Shown: piece by piece, positions 16,554-23,602 of the stretch | How positions within the stretch are numbered: position 1 is the first letter of the stretch | How the letters are laid out: the number at the start of each line of letters is the position of its first letter | NCBI GenBank assembly: GCA_964398215.1 | Contig: CAYNNP010000041.1 | Span: 1 to 35,463, forward strand | Length of the DNA stretch: 35,463 nt | Source of the DNA: CAYNNP01 sp964398215 | Lineage (GTDB): Bacteria > Planctomycetota > Planctomycetia > Pirellulales > Pirellulaceae | Direction of reading: 5' to 3' | The notes under the pieces: generated by a model | Told to the model about the DNA's origin: nothing | Database searches by the model: none | What the model saw: only the letters and a program-made list of their open reading frames with translations | Program-made: the position numbers and the translations under genes

Positions 16554-17744
16554 ATGCGAATCCTTTTGTTTTCAGTGGTCTTTGGCGGCTTTCTAGGATG
16601 CGGAAATATTGTCGCTGAAGAATCATGGGGCAAGCATGTAATCGTAAGCGGTACAACCAGCATGCCGAATTCGGCGTTGCCTTATGATTACGACGGCGAT
16701 GGAAATATGGATGTCATCACATCCTTTGACGGTGAAGTCGTCGTCTTTCGCGGGCCGCGCTGGCAAAAACACGTTGTCTACACTTTCGTCCCAGGCAAGT
16801 CGCGGACGAAACCTCGTAGCGGTTGCATCCATAGTTGTCACTTGGACGTGGACCATGATGGTGACTTGGATTTCTGCGGATCCAACAACACGGTGTTCTG
16901 GCTTGAGTGTCCTGACGACCCATTTGGGCCGAAGCCGTGGACGTACCGGACAATCGATGATCAGATCCTTGGAACGCACTGTTTGATCACCGCTGATGTG
17001 AACCGCGACGGGAATCTGGACTTGATCGCGAACTCTGGCCGCTCGCTTGGAAGCACACCATTTCCCAATTCGTTGGCTTGGATTGAAATTCCAGATCGTC
17101 CGAAAGCAAAGTCTACCAGCAGTTGGGATCGCAACATTTTTGCCAAAGAAGATGCGCCGGGCGGTTCGCATTACACTGGGTTTGCAGATGTCGACGGCGA
17201 CGGCCGTGGTGATATTTCCTGTGCGGCCAAAGGTGGTGACAGGTTTCCTGGAGGGCAATGGTTCGCTTGGTGGCAACAACCCAAAGATTCAGAAAGCGTT
17301 TGGCAAAAACATACGCTCGCGGACAATCAGCCAGGCGCCACCAATATTCATCCCGTCGATTTGAACGGCGACGGTAAAATTGATTTTGCTGCGACGCGAG
17401 GACATGGGGCGGGAGTGCTTTGGTTCAAAGGCCCAGAGTTTCGAATGATCGATATCGACGAAAAAATCCTTGCTCCGCATTGTCTGGCGACTGTCGATTT
17501 GGACGCTGACGGTGACATCGACCTAGTGACCTGTGGAAAGGAGGCCAACGGCATTGCGGCTTGGTATCAGAACGATGGGAAAGGAAAGTTTTCCAAGCAC
17601 ATCATCGGCGTCGATCAGGGAGCCTATGACATCCGAGCCGTTGATATGGATGCTGACAAAGATCTTGACGTATTGATCGCTGGCCACGCGAGCAAGAATG
17701 TTGTCTGGTTTGAAAACCCGAGGCGCACTGGTGACGCGAAGTGA
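16554..17744 (+). CDS. Secreted FG-GAP/VCBS repeat protein
   Basis: A 396-residue protein with a signal peptide (to about residue 22). It has seven Asp-rich calcium-binding repeats, including DYDGDGNMD, DVDHDGDLD, DVNRDGNLD, DVDGDGRGD, DLNGDGKID and DLDADGDID. The pattern is that of FG-GAP/VCBS beta-propellers, which are usually extracellular and bind carbohydrate or protein, or act as adhesins. The sixth and seventh repeats are followed by IAAWYQND and NVVWFEN, the propeller strand motif. No enzyme domain is present. It starts 3 bases after the DUF1338 stop, a tight operon arrangement for an unexpected cytoplasm/secreted pairing. A 14-bp hairpin follows 56 bases after the stop. Confidence 0.88.
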   Translation: MRILLFSVVFGGFLGCGNIVAEESWGKHVIVSGTTSMPNSALPYDYDGDGNMDVITSFDGEVVVFRGPRWQKHVVYTFVPGKSRTKPRSGCIHSCHLDVDHDGDLDFCGSNNTVFWLECPDDPFGPKPWTYRTIDDQILGTHCLITADVNRDGNLDLIANSGRSLGSTPFPNSLAWIEIPDRPKAKSTSSWDRNIFAKEDAPGGSHYTGFADVDGDGRGDISCAAKGGDRFPGGQWFAWWQQPKDSESVWQKHTLADNQPGATNIHPVDLNGDGKIDFAATRGHGAGVLWFKGPEFRMIDIDEKILAPHCLATVDLDADGDIDLVTCGKEANGIAAWYQNDGKGKFSKHIIGVDQGAYDIRAVDMDADKDLDVLIAGHASKNVVWFENPRRTGDAK

Positions 17745-17800
17745 GTCCGTCCTGGTTCAGCGGAGATATCCTGCGCTGACACATTTCGCATCGCGCCGCA

Positions 17801-17840
17801 CCCGGCGGCTTGTTGATTTGTCATAGAACAAGCAGCCGGG
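17801..17840 (+). terminator. Long hairpin after the VCBS gene, possibly built on a repeat end
   Basis: Arms CCCGGCGGCTTGTT and AACAAGCAGCCGGG pair over 14 bases with one mismatch around a 12-base loop. No T-run follows. Bases 17807-17819 (GGCTTGTTGATTT) equal the outer end of the palindromic repeat family, so this may be a decayed copy acting as a transcript end. Confidence 0.5.
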
Positions 17841-17855
17841 AAATGACAGTAGGTG

Positions 17856-17877
17856 TAAAAAACTGAGTGCTCTCAGT
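17856..17877 (-). terminator. Rho-independent terminator of cysK (minus strand)
   Basis: Read on the minus strand, directly after the stop codon, ACTGAG-AGCA-CTCAGT is followed by a T-run (TTTTTT including the stem end). The stem is short (6 bp) but perfect and ideally placed. Confidence 0.75.
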
Positions 17878-17878
17878 C

Positions 17879-18820
17879 CTACATTCCTAAATCGCCAAAG
17901 AGCGGCGTGCTGAGGTACCGCTCACCAAGGCTGCACATGATCGTAACGATCCGCTTGCCTTTCATGTCGGGACGCGCCGCAACCTGAGCAGCCGCGCAGA
18001 TGTTGGCACCGCTGCTGATACCTGCGACTAGTCCTTCCTCTTTTGCCAATCGCCGTCCCCATTCAAACGCATCGTCGTCTTCGACTTTGACCACATCGTC
18101 AATCACAGATGTATCAAGATTGCCGGGGATAAAGCCTGCGCCGATTCCTTGGATCTTGTGCTTGCCAGGGCTGCCGCCGCTGATCACTGGTGATCCAACT
18201 GGTTCAACTGCAAACGCTTTGAAGTCCGGATTCTGTTGCTTCAAGAAACGCGCGACACCAGTGATTGTTCCGCCCGTTCCAACGCCAGCCACGATCGCAT
18301 CGATCTTGTGACCGCTGTCTTGCCAGATCTCCGGCCCTGTGGTTGCTTCGTGAATCGCTGGGTTCGCAGGATTCTCGAACTGCTGCGGCACAAAAGAATC
18401 CGATGTGCTCTCGGCAAGTTCTTTGGCCTTGTTGATCGCCCCGCCCATTCCTTCGCCAGCGGGTGTCAATACGAGGTTGGCTCCCATCGCACGCAACAGA
18501 GCGCGTCGTTCCACCGACATCGACTCTGGCATCGTCAATGTCAGCTTGTAACCTTTCGACGCACATACAAACGCCAATGCGATGCCCGTGTTGCCGCTGG
18601 TTGGTTCAATCACATGCGTCGACGCAGTGATCTTGCCATCTCGCTCGCCCGCCTCAATCATCGCTCGTCCGATTCGGTCCTTCACGCTATTAAGCGGCTG
18701 AAAGAACTCGCACTTGGCGAAAATGGTTGCCCCACCTTCTGGCCCCAAGCGATTGATTTGGATCATCGGTGTCTCACCCGTGGCGTGGGTAATGTTGTCG
18801 TAGGTCTTTCCGCGTGGCAT
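17879..18820 (-). CDS. cysK: Cysteine synthase A (O-acetylserine sulfhydrylase)
   Basis: A 313-residue PLP-dependent beta-replacement enzyme making cysteine from O-acetylserine and sulfide in the cytoplasm. The PLP lysine is Lys47 in PLNSVKDRIG, the substrate loop TSGNTG is at 74-79, the phosphate-binding GTGGT at 181-185, and the C-terminal ISSGAN is present. Length and motifs fit CysK/CysM; the lack of extra domains argues against cystathionine beta-synthase. The ATG at 18820 has GGGAG about 10 bases upstream. The frame runs 38 residues further upstream without family similarity. Single gene, with its own terminator. Confidence 0.93.
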   Translation of the reverse strand: MPRGKTYDNITHATGETPMIQINRLGPEGGATIFAKCEFFQPLNSVKDRIGRAMIEAGERDGKITASTHVIEPTSGNTGIALAFVCASKGYKLTLTMPESMSVERRALLRAMGANLVLTPAGEGMGGAINKAKELAESTSDSFVPQQFENPANPAIHEATTGPEIWQDSGHKIDAIVAGVGTGGTITGVARFLKQQNPDFKAFAVEPVGSPVISGGSPGKHKIQGIGAGFIPGNLDTSVIDDVVKVEDDDAFEWGRRLAKEEGLVAGISSGANICAAAQVAARPDMKGKRIVTIMCSLGERYLSTPLFGDLGM

Positions 18821-19382
18821 CTGTTGTGAACTCCCTATGGATGTTTCTAAGGACAATCTGGGCAAAGTATGGGGGATATGCCGATTTTTTCCAACGTCGC
18901 GCGAGGTAGGATCTGCGCCGACTGGACCTGTCATAGGGACTTATTCGGCTAGGCAAGGAATGTTCTTTGCATAATTGGCTGCGTGAAACCGAGCAATTTG
19001 AGGGCTTGTGACCTAACGTTTCAGTGCGGTCCATGCTGTGGATTGCGTTTCAGGAACTGGTATTCATTCCCGAATACCGACTGACTTTGCAGTATTGAGG
19101 GCCACAGATGAAAAGATTCAAAAGCAAAAAATCACTCACGCGGACCGCAATTTTGCTTTGGACTGCCGGTCGGTGATGGATGACAACGATCCGGCGAATC
19201 ATCTTTTCAGGGGGCGCGGGCAAGCAACAAATGTTGTCATCCAACGTTTCTAAGCTGGATTGCTTTCAGCCTCTTCCACACTCTCCAAAGATGAGTTTCG
19301 CTCCGATCGCATCAAGACCAAGAACAACTCAGCCTGTGTCCGAACCAACCCATTCGCCAAATACAAAACTGGAGTTCATGAA
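18821..19382. other. 562-base stretch without a convincing gene
   Basis: This lies between divergent cysK and a small membrane protein gene. I see a 7-bp hairpin, GGTATTC-attccc-GAATACC, at 19059-19078, and overlapping short open frames on both strands (about 19038-19253) with no recognisable motif. It probably holds the promoters of both neighbours. A short unknown gene cannot be excluded. Confidence 0.4.
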
Positions 19383-19742
19383 ATGAACCAAGCCGGAAAT
19401 CAAACTCTAATGCTGCCTATGATGTTGATCACCGTCGGAACGGGGTGGCTCTTGTCGGCACTTGATGTTGCTCCGGGGATCAATTGGATATGGATCCTTG
19501 GTTTAGGGTTAACCGCCATCATGATTCTGCTTTTGGGTGGCTGGGACAAAGTAACGTTCGTGGCCAGCATGTTTTTGTTCGCGACAAGTTGTCTCTCGAT
19601 TTTACGTCAAGCCGGCAGGCTTTCGCTGGATCTTGAAATGCCCGTGTTAGTGATTCTTGCCGGTGTTTTGATCCTGATCGCTAGGCACTCATCGATACCG
19701 ATGCCGGAGTGGATCACCCCAGAACCAAAAAGCGCGCAGTAG
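19383..19742 (+). CDS. Small membrane protein, function unknown
   Basis: A 119-residue protein with four predicted membrane segments. These are about 11-27, 33-51, 55-70 (the last two separated by a GGWDK turn) and 84-101 (PVLVILAGVLILIAR), with an acidic/Pro-rich C-terminal tail. The overall look, including the short polar turns, resembles LiaF-like or DUF5668-like four-helix membrane domains, but I cannot assign a family. The ATG at 19383 was chosen because the upstream 41 residues of open frame are polar and unlike the rest. A palindromic repeat begins about 90 bases after the stop. Confidence 0.7.
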   Translation: MNQAGNQTLMLPMMLITVGTGWLLSALDVAPGINWIWILGLGLTAIMILLLGGWDKVTFVASMFLFATSCLSILRQAGRLSLDLEMPVLVILAGVLILIARHSSIPMPEWITPEPKSAQ

Positions 19743-19829
19743 TTTTTTGGAGGATCAGGGCCAGCACCCGTAGCCGGAGTTGCCAGACTTCGGTTTTCAC
19801 CAACGGGCCTGATAGCGGAAGTCGTCAAC

Positions 19830-19938
19830 GGCTTGTTGATTTATTTGCGCGGCATATTTCTGTGAGCCGATGGGCGATAGCCCCGGTTATTGACGTTCTG
19901 GTTGTGCTCGAAACCGGGGCTATCGCCCTGCGGCTCAA
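19830..19938 (+). repeat. Palindromic REP/MITE-like repeat (GATAGC core)
   Basis: Begins GGCTTGTTGATTTA, then TTTGCGCGGCATATTTCTGT, comparable to the left-arm extra segment of the 14.8 kb copy. GAGCCGATGGGCGATAGCCCCGGTT follows, and then the inverted arm AACCGGGGCTATCGCCCTGCGGCTC after about 20 bases. The right outer end (AATCAACAAGC) is missing. The core differs from the other type but the outer frame is shared. Confidence 0.85.
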
Positions 19939-19968
19939 ATGTTTCTGAATCATGAGTGCACTCCTGCA

Positions 19969-20000
19969 TCGCCGAAAGTCTTAATCAAGACTTTCGGCGA
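19969..20000. promoter_or_regulatory. Perfect 14-bp hairpin upstream of the esterase fusion gene
   Basis: TCGCCGAAAGTCTT and AAGACTTTCGGCGA pair perfectly around a 4-base loop (AATC). No T-run follows on the plus strand. It could end the upstream transcript or act as a leader structure for the gene starting at 20087. Confidence 0.6.
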
Positions 20001-20086
20001 TTCACAATACCGACTCCGTCGTGGTGTAGCTCAATTCGGACTAGAATGCTTTCTTTCAAAGCACGTTCTTGCTCCGAGTAGAAGCC

Positions 20087-21802
20087 ATGATTCGATCGAC
20101 GATCTGTTCTTTGTTCGCCCTCGTTTTGCTCTCAAGCATCACGCGAGCGGATCAATCATTGACGAATCCGCAATGGAAGTTGTCCAAGGTCCCAGTGGAG
20201 TTCAAGCTCGCTGACGGCGCTGGTTGGGATGGCCGCAGTCGATTGTTCGTGCCCGACGTGAAAGGTGGCAAACTGTTGTTGCTGGACTTGCGCGACACGA
20301 AAAAATCGCCTCGTGTCGTTTTAAATGATGTTCGTATTTCGGGATGCTGCTACCAGCGAGGGCGACTGTACGTTTCAGACAATGGAAACAGTCGCATCGC
20401 GGTTTTAGATGAAAAGAAACGCGAGCTGACAACGCTGGTTCAGCTTGACCCAAAAAATCGCCCCAATGATTTGGTTGTTGACAGCCAAGGCAATGTTTTT
20501 GTCACAGTGACTCGTACCGGTGTTGTTCGTCGTATTAGCAGTGACCACAAAGGCGATTCAGAAATCGTTGTTCGTGACCTGACCGCGCCCAATGGCATCG
20601 CGTTGTCTCCCGATGAAAGTTGTTTGTATGTTTCGTCGGTAAAAACAGGCTTGATTAGCAAGATCACGATTCAGCCTGACATATCGGAGTACAAAGCTAC
20701 TGATTTCGCTCAACTCGCAGAAACCAAGACGGGATTCAAAGGCGATGGAATGTGTGTCGACCGAGCTGGAAATGTTTATGTAACGGGTGCCGAAGCCGTC
20801 AGTGTTTTTGATCCATCAGGAAATCTAGTCTCGACAATCAAAACTCCCGAGCGGCCCATCAATGCGATTATCGGTGGTGTCGAAGGCTGGACGTTGTACG
20901 TCAGCACATTCGGTGGACTCTATCAACAGCGTTTGAATACCTACGGTGTTTCACCTGACCCAGGAACCGACTTGCCCGAAACAACGGTCCGTTCGAAAGC
21001 GGTTCAGCGAATCGAATCGAAACTGAATGTTGTCTATTCACAACGCGGAGACCGTAAGCTGCGCATGGATCTTTTTACGCCCGTGTCCGACGATACCACG
21101 CCCAGACCGGCGATCGTTGTTGTTCATGGTGGCGGCTGGGCCAAAGGTGACAAGACAAAGTTCCGAGAACTTGCGATGCGACTAGCAGCGCGTGGGTGGA
21201 TCACGGCGGCCATTGAGTATCGATTGGCGTTCGAGGCCAAGTTTCCTGCGGCGATACATGACTGCAACGCTGCGGCCAGCTTTCTGAAAGAGAACGCGCA
21301 GCGGCTGGGTATCGATCCCAATCGAATTGGTGCCGTTGGAGGTTCAGCTGGCGGGCACTTAGTAGGACTGATGGCCTCTGGACATAACGACCCGCAGCTT
21401 CGTCATGCCGACACCCAGGGTTCTTTGAAACTAGCTGCTGCGGTCGTGATGGCAGGCCCCATGCAAATCGCTACTGGCAGCGTCGCAGATAGGTCTCGCA
21501 AACCTGAAGTCAATTCGAACGCGATCAACTGGATCGGTGATACGATCGATAACCTGCCTGAGATGTATTCACTTGCCGACGCACACAACAAAATCGACGC
21601 GACAACAACGCCGATTTTGTTTTTGTGTGGAAGTCTGGACAACCCGTCGCGTAACAATTTGTCACGAGAAAAGATGAAGTCGGTAGGCGTTCAGTCGGAG
21701 TTGGTCGTGCATCCCGATGCCAAGCATGGGCACTGGAATCGACCCGATTGGATTGGCAAAGTCGTTGATGATATCGATGCATTCTTTGTAAAAAAACTGT
21801 GA
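20087..21802 (+). CDS. Secreted SMP-30/NHL beta-propeller fused to an alpha/beta-hydrolase esterase
   Basis: A 571-residue protein with a signal peptide (to about residue 21). The N-terminal half (about 30-290) is an SMP-30/gluconolactonase-like or NHL-like propeller, shown by AGWDGRSRLFVPDV, RPNDLVVDSQGNVFV, APNGIALSPDESCLYVS and GDGMCVDRAGNVYVTG. The C-terminal half (about 310-571) is a BD-FAE-type carboxylesterase: oxyanion HGGGW (347-351), nucleophile elbow GGSAGG (418-423, GxSxG), an Asp in CGSLDNP and a His in PDAKHGHW complete the triad. The ATG at 20087 starts the signal peptide; a TTG at 20069 adds six residues. The likely role is hydrolysis of an ester on a polysaccharide or lactone outside the cytoplasm, inferred from the families. 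It lies between two repeat/hairpin structures and a Lys-rich secreted protein gene. Confidence 0.87.
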   Translation: MIRSTICSLFALVLLSSITRADQSLTNPQWKLSKVPVEFKLADGAGWDGRSRLFVPDVKGGKLLLLDLRDTKKSPRVVLNDVRISGCCYQRGRLYVSDNGNSRIAVLDEKKRELTTLVQLDPKNRPNDLVVDSQGNVFVTVTRTGVVRRISSDHKGDSEIVVRDLTAPNGIALSPDESCLYVSSVKTGLISKITIQPDISEYKATDFAQLAETKTGFKGDGMCVDRAGNVYVTGAEAVSVFDPSGNLVSTIKTPERPINAIIGGVEGWTLYVSTFGGLYQQRLNTYGVSPDPGTDLPETTVRSKAVQRIESKLNVVYSQRGDRKLRMDLFTPVSDDTTPRPAIVVVHGGGWAKGDKTKFRELAMRLAARGWITAAIEYRLAFEAKFPAAIHDCNAAASFLKENAQRLGIDPNRIGAVGGSAGGHLVGLMASGHNDPQLRHADTQGSLKLAAAVVMAGPMQIATGSVADRSRKPEVNSNAINWIGDTIDNLPEMYSLADAHNKIDATTTPILFLCGSLDNPSRNNLSREKMKSVGVQSELVVHPDAKHGHWNRPDWIGKVVDDIDAFFVKKL

Positions 21803-21907
21803 TTTGCCGACATGCAGGTCAACCGGATTGTTACAAAACACTGTTGATCAGCCAGAAACTGACTACAATTGGCCGCAATTCAATTCCCAATACCAAGGAC
21901 AACACAA

Positions 21908-22526
21908 ATGAAGTTTAAATCCATCGCAATGCTGGCTCTTGCAGCAGTGATTGTTACGCCCGCATTTGGCGACGACAAAGCAGAAAAGAAAAAGAAGAAA
22001 GGTGCTAAAGATCGCGCTTCTGCTTTGACCGCGATCATGCTGAAGAAATTCGATGCTGTTGGGCTTACCGATGATCAGACAATGAAGATCAAGGCGATGG
22101 GCGAAAAGGTTCAGAAGGATTTGAAGGCAGCTCGAGAATCCGCTGGAATCACTCAAGAATTGCAAAAGAAGCTGGCCGCTACTCAAAAGTCCATGAAGGA
22201 TTCAAAGCTTAAAGGCAAAGAACGGCTGGCTGCCGTTTACAAAGAAGCTGGCATTTCAGAAGCTCAGATTGCAACATTGAAGAAATCAAACGAAGCCCGA
22301 CAGAAGTTTCAAATGGAAATCATGGGCATGCTGTCTGACGAGCAAAAAGAAAAATTGCCTGCTGCAATGAAACGCNNNNNNNNNNNNNNNNNNNNNNNNN
22401 NNNNNNNNNNNNNNNNNNNNNNNNNNNNNNNNNNNNNNNNNNNNNNNNNNNNNNNNNNNNNNNNNNNNNNNNNNNAAGAAAGGTGGTGACAAGAAAGGCA
22501 AGAAGAAGAAAAAAGACGCTGCCTAG
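21908..22526 (+). CDS. Secreted Lys-rich LTxxQ-type protein interrupted by an assembly gap
   Basis: A signal peptide (about 1-21, ending AFG) is followed by a Lys-rich run. A helical region of about 130 residues comes next with repeated short motifs GLTDDQ, GISEAQ and MLSDEQ, reminiscent of Spy/CpxP-type LTxxQ periplasmic helical proteins. After 100 N the sequence resumes as a Lys/Gly/Asp-rich tail KKGGDKKGKKKKKDAA and a stop at 22526. The frame at the far side does not agree with a gap of exactly 100 bases, so the N length is a placeholder and the coordinates across the gap are nominal. A possible -10 TACAAT lies at 21864-21869. Function is unknown; chaperone-like binding is a weak inference. 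Confidence 0.7.
22376..22475. other. Assembly gap of 100 N
   Basis: Exactly 100 undetermined bases fall inside the Lys-rich secreted protein gene, at the point where the flanking sequence becomes a repetitive Lys/Gly-rich coding tail. Confidence 0.99.
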
Positions 22527-22555
22527 CTCTGCCTCTCTTTCCAGATTCAATATCG

Positions 22556-22589
22556 AAAAACTCCAGGTCGATGGCCTGGAGTTTTTTTT
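22556..22589. terminator. Bidirectional rho-independent terminator
   Basis: The stem AAAACTCCAGG / CCTGGAGTTTT with a 7-base loop has a T-run of eight on the plus strand and of five on the minus strand. It sits between the convergent Lys-rich protein gene and the OmpA-like gene and can serve both. Confidence 0.93.
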
Positions 22590-22594
22590 GTTGG

Positions 22595-23437
22595 CTAGAA
22601 GGTTTCTGGATAGATCACTAATTCGATTCGCCGGTTGGCAGCACGTCCTGGTGCACTGGCATTGGACTGAATCGGATTGTTTGCGCCTTGGGCAACCGTG
22701 AACAATTGCTGAATTGGCATGCCTGCGCGACGCGTCAACATATCCAGCACTGCGGATGCTTGTCCCGCGGCCAATTGGTGTGGTGTTGCCATTTGTCCGC
22801 CAAACAACTGCGAATTGTCAGTGTAGCCTTCGATGCCAATTCGTTGCCGGGGGAAAATGCTTTTCAACTGACTGGCAACTGGATCCAAGACCAACGCTGC
22901 TTGTGGAAGAAGTTGTGCGGTTCCCTGTTGAAACAATTGATCGGTTGGGACAACGATTCGGATCACATCGCCGTCTTTGCGAACTGGAACACCACGCAGA
23001 TTCAGTCGCCCAGCAAGCTGTCCAAGATTCGTATTTGGCCGAATGGTTGCTCCACCGCGCACTTGCGTCGAAGCTTGCAGGCCACGGACTTGGGATTGAG
23101 CCGTGTTGGCTGCCACTTTGCTGGTTTGCAGTTGGTTGGTTGTTGCAGAAAGCTGTTTTCGAACGAGGTTCAGTTCTTCACGATAAACTTGGCCCTTCTG
23201 TTCACTTTGCGCCAACTGAGTTGTCAGTTGGCGGTTGTTATCATCCAATAGCTGGACTCGACGGCTGAGTTCCGCGATTTGAGCGCTGGTTGGATTCACA
23301 TTCGGATTGACCGCCGAATTCTGCGGTTGCCATGCCGGATTGCCCGGTCCAACCAAATACGGATTTTGGTTGCAACCTGTAAACAATGCGGACACAACAA
23401 GTGCGATGGCGAGTGTTGGTTTGTAAAATTTGATCAT
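22595..23437 (-). CDS. OmpA-family lipoprotein with coiled coil
   Basis: A 280-residue lipoprotein. A signal with lipobox LFTGC leads to a Pro/Asn-rich linker (NPYLVGPGNPAWQPQNSAVN) and a coiled coil of about 80 residues (AQIAELSRRVQLLDDNNRQL onward, repeated Gln/Leu). An OmpA-like peptidoglycan-binding domain follows, with IEGYTDNSQL, HQLAAGQASAVLDML and the end motif GRAANRRIELVIYP. Such proteins anchor the outer envelope to peptidoglycan. The ATG at 23437 was chosen because it begins the signal peptide; the longer frame adds 16 polar residues. It is convergent with the Lys-rich protein gene and divergent from the sulfatase. Confidence 0.9.
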   Translation of the reverse strand: MIKFYKPTLAIALVVSALFTGCNQNPYLVGPGNPAWQPQNSAVNPNVNPTSAQIAELSRRVQLLDDNNRQLTTQLAQSEQKGQVYREELNLVRKQLSATTNQLQTSKVAANTAQSQVRGLQASTQVRGGATIRPNTNLGQLAGRLNLRGVPVRKDGDVIRIVVPTDQLFQQGTAQLLPQAALVLDPVASQLKSIFPRQRIGIEGYTDNSQLFGGQMATPHQLAAGQASAVLDMLTRRAGMPIQQLFTVAQGANNPIQSNASAPGRAANRRIELVIYPETF

Positions 23438-23602
23438 TGGTCTGATCACAAACGTCCTTGTTCCGGTCCTTGGGGAAGTATCCAAGACTCCTGGGACAGT
23501 AAGATGTAAAATTCAGGCGAATCAATAGCAATTGGCTCAAGTTTCCGTTTTCTTGTGCCGAACCCTCGGGAAAACTTTGACATCATTAAAGAAGAACACA
23601 CC

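Noticed and set aside
18821..18934. Extended start of cysK at 18934
   Set aside because: The extra 38 residues lack family similarity, while the ATG at 18820 has a GGGAG site and starts the usual CysK N-terminus.
19038..19253. Open frames of 60-70 codons on both strands between cysK and the membrane protein gene
   Set aside because: They overlap each other, show no domain, signal or ribosome site, and fit chance openness.
20024..20060. tRNA-like stretch GGTGTAGCTCAATTCGG upstream of the esterase fusion gene
   Set aside because: It resembles a tRNA D-arm entry, but the D-stem does not pair, and no anticodon stem, T-arm with GGTTCGAATCC or acceptor pairing follows.
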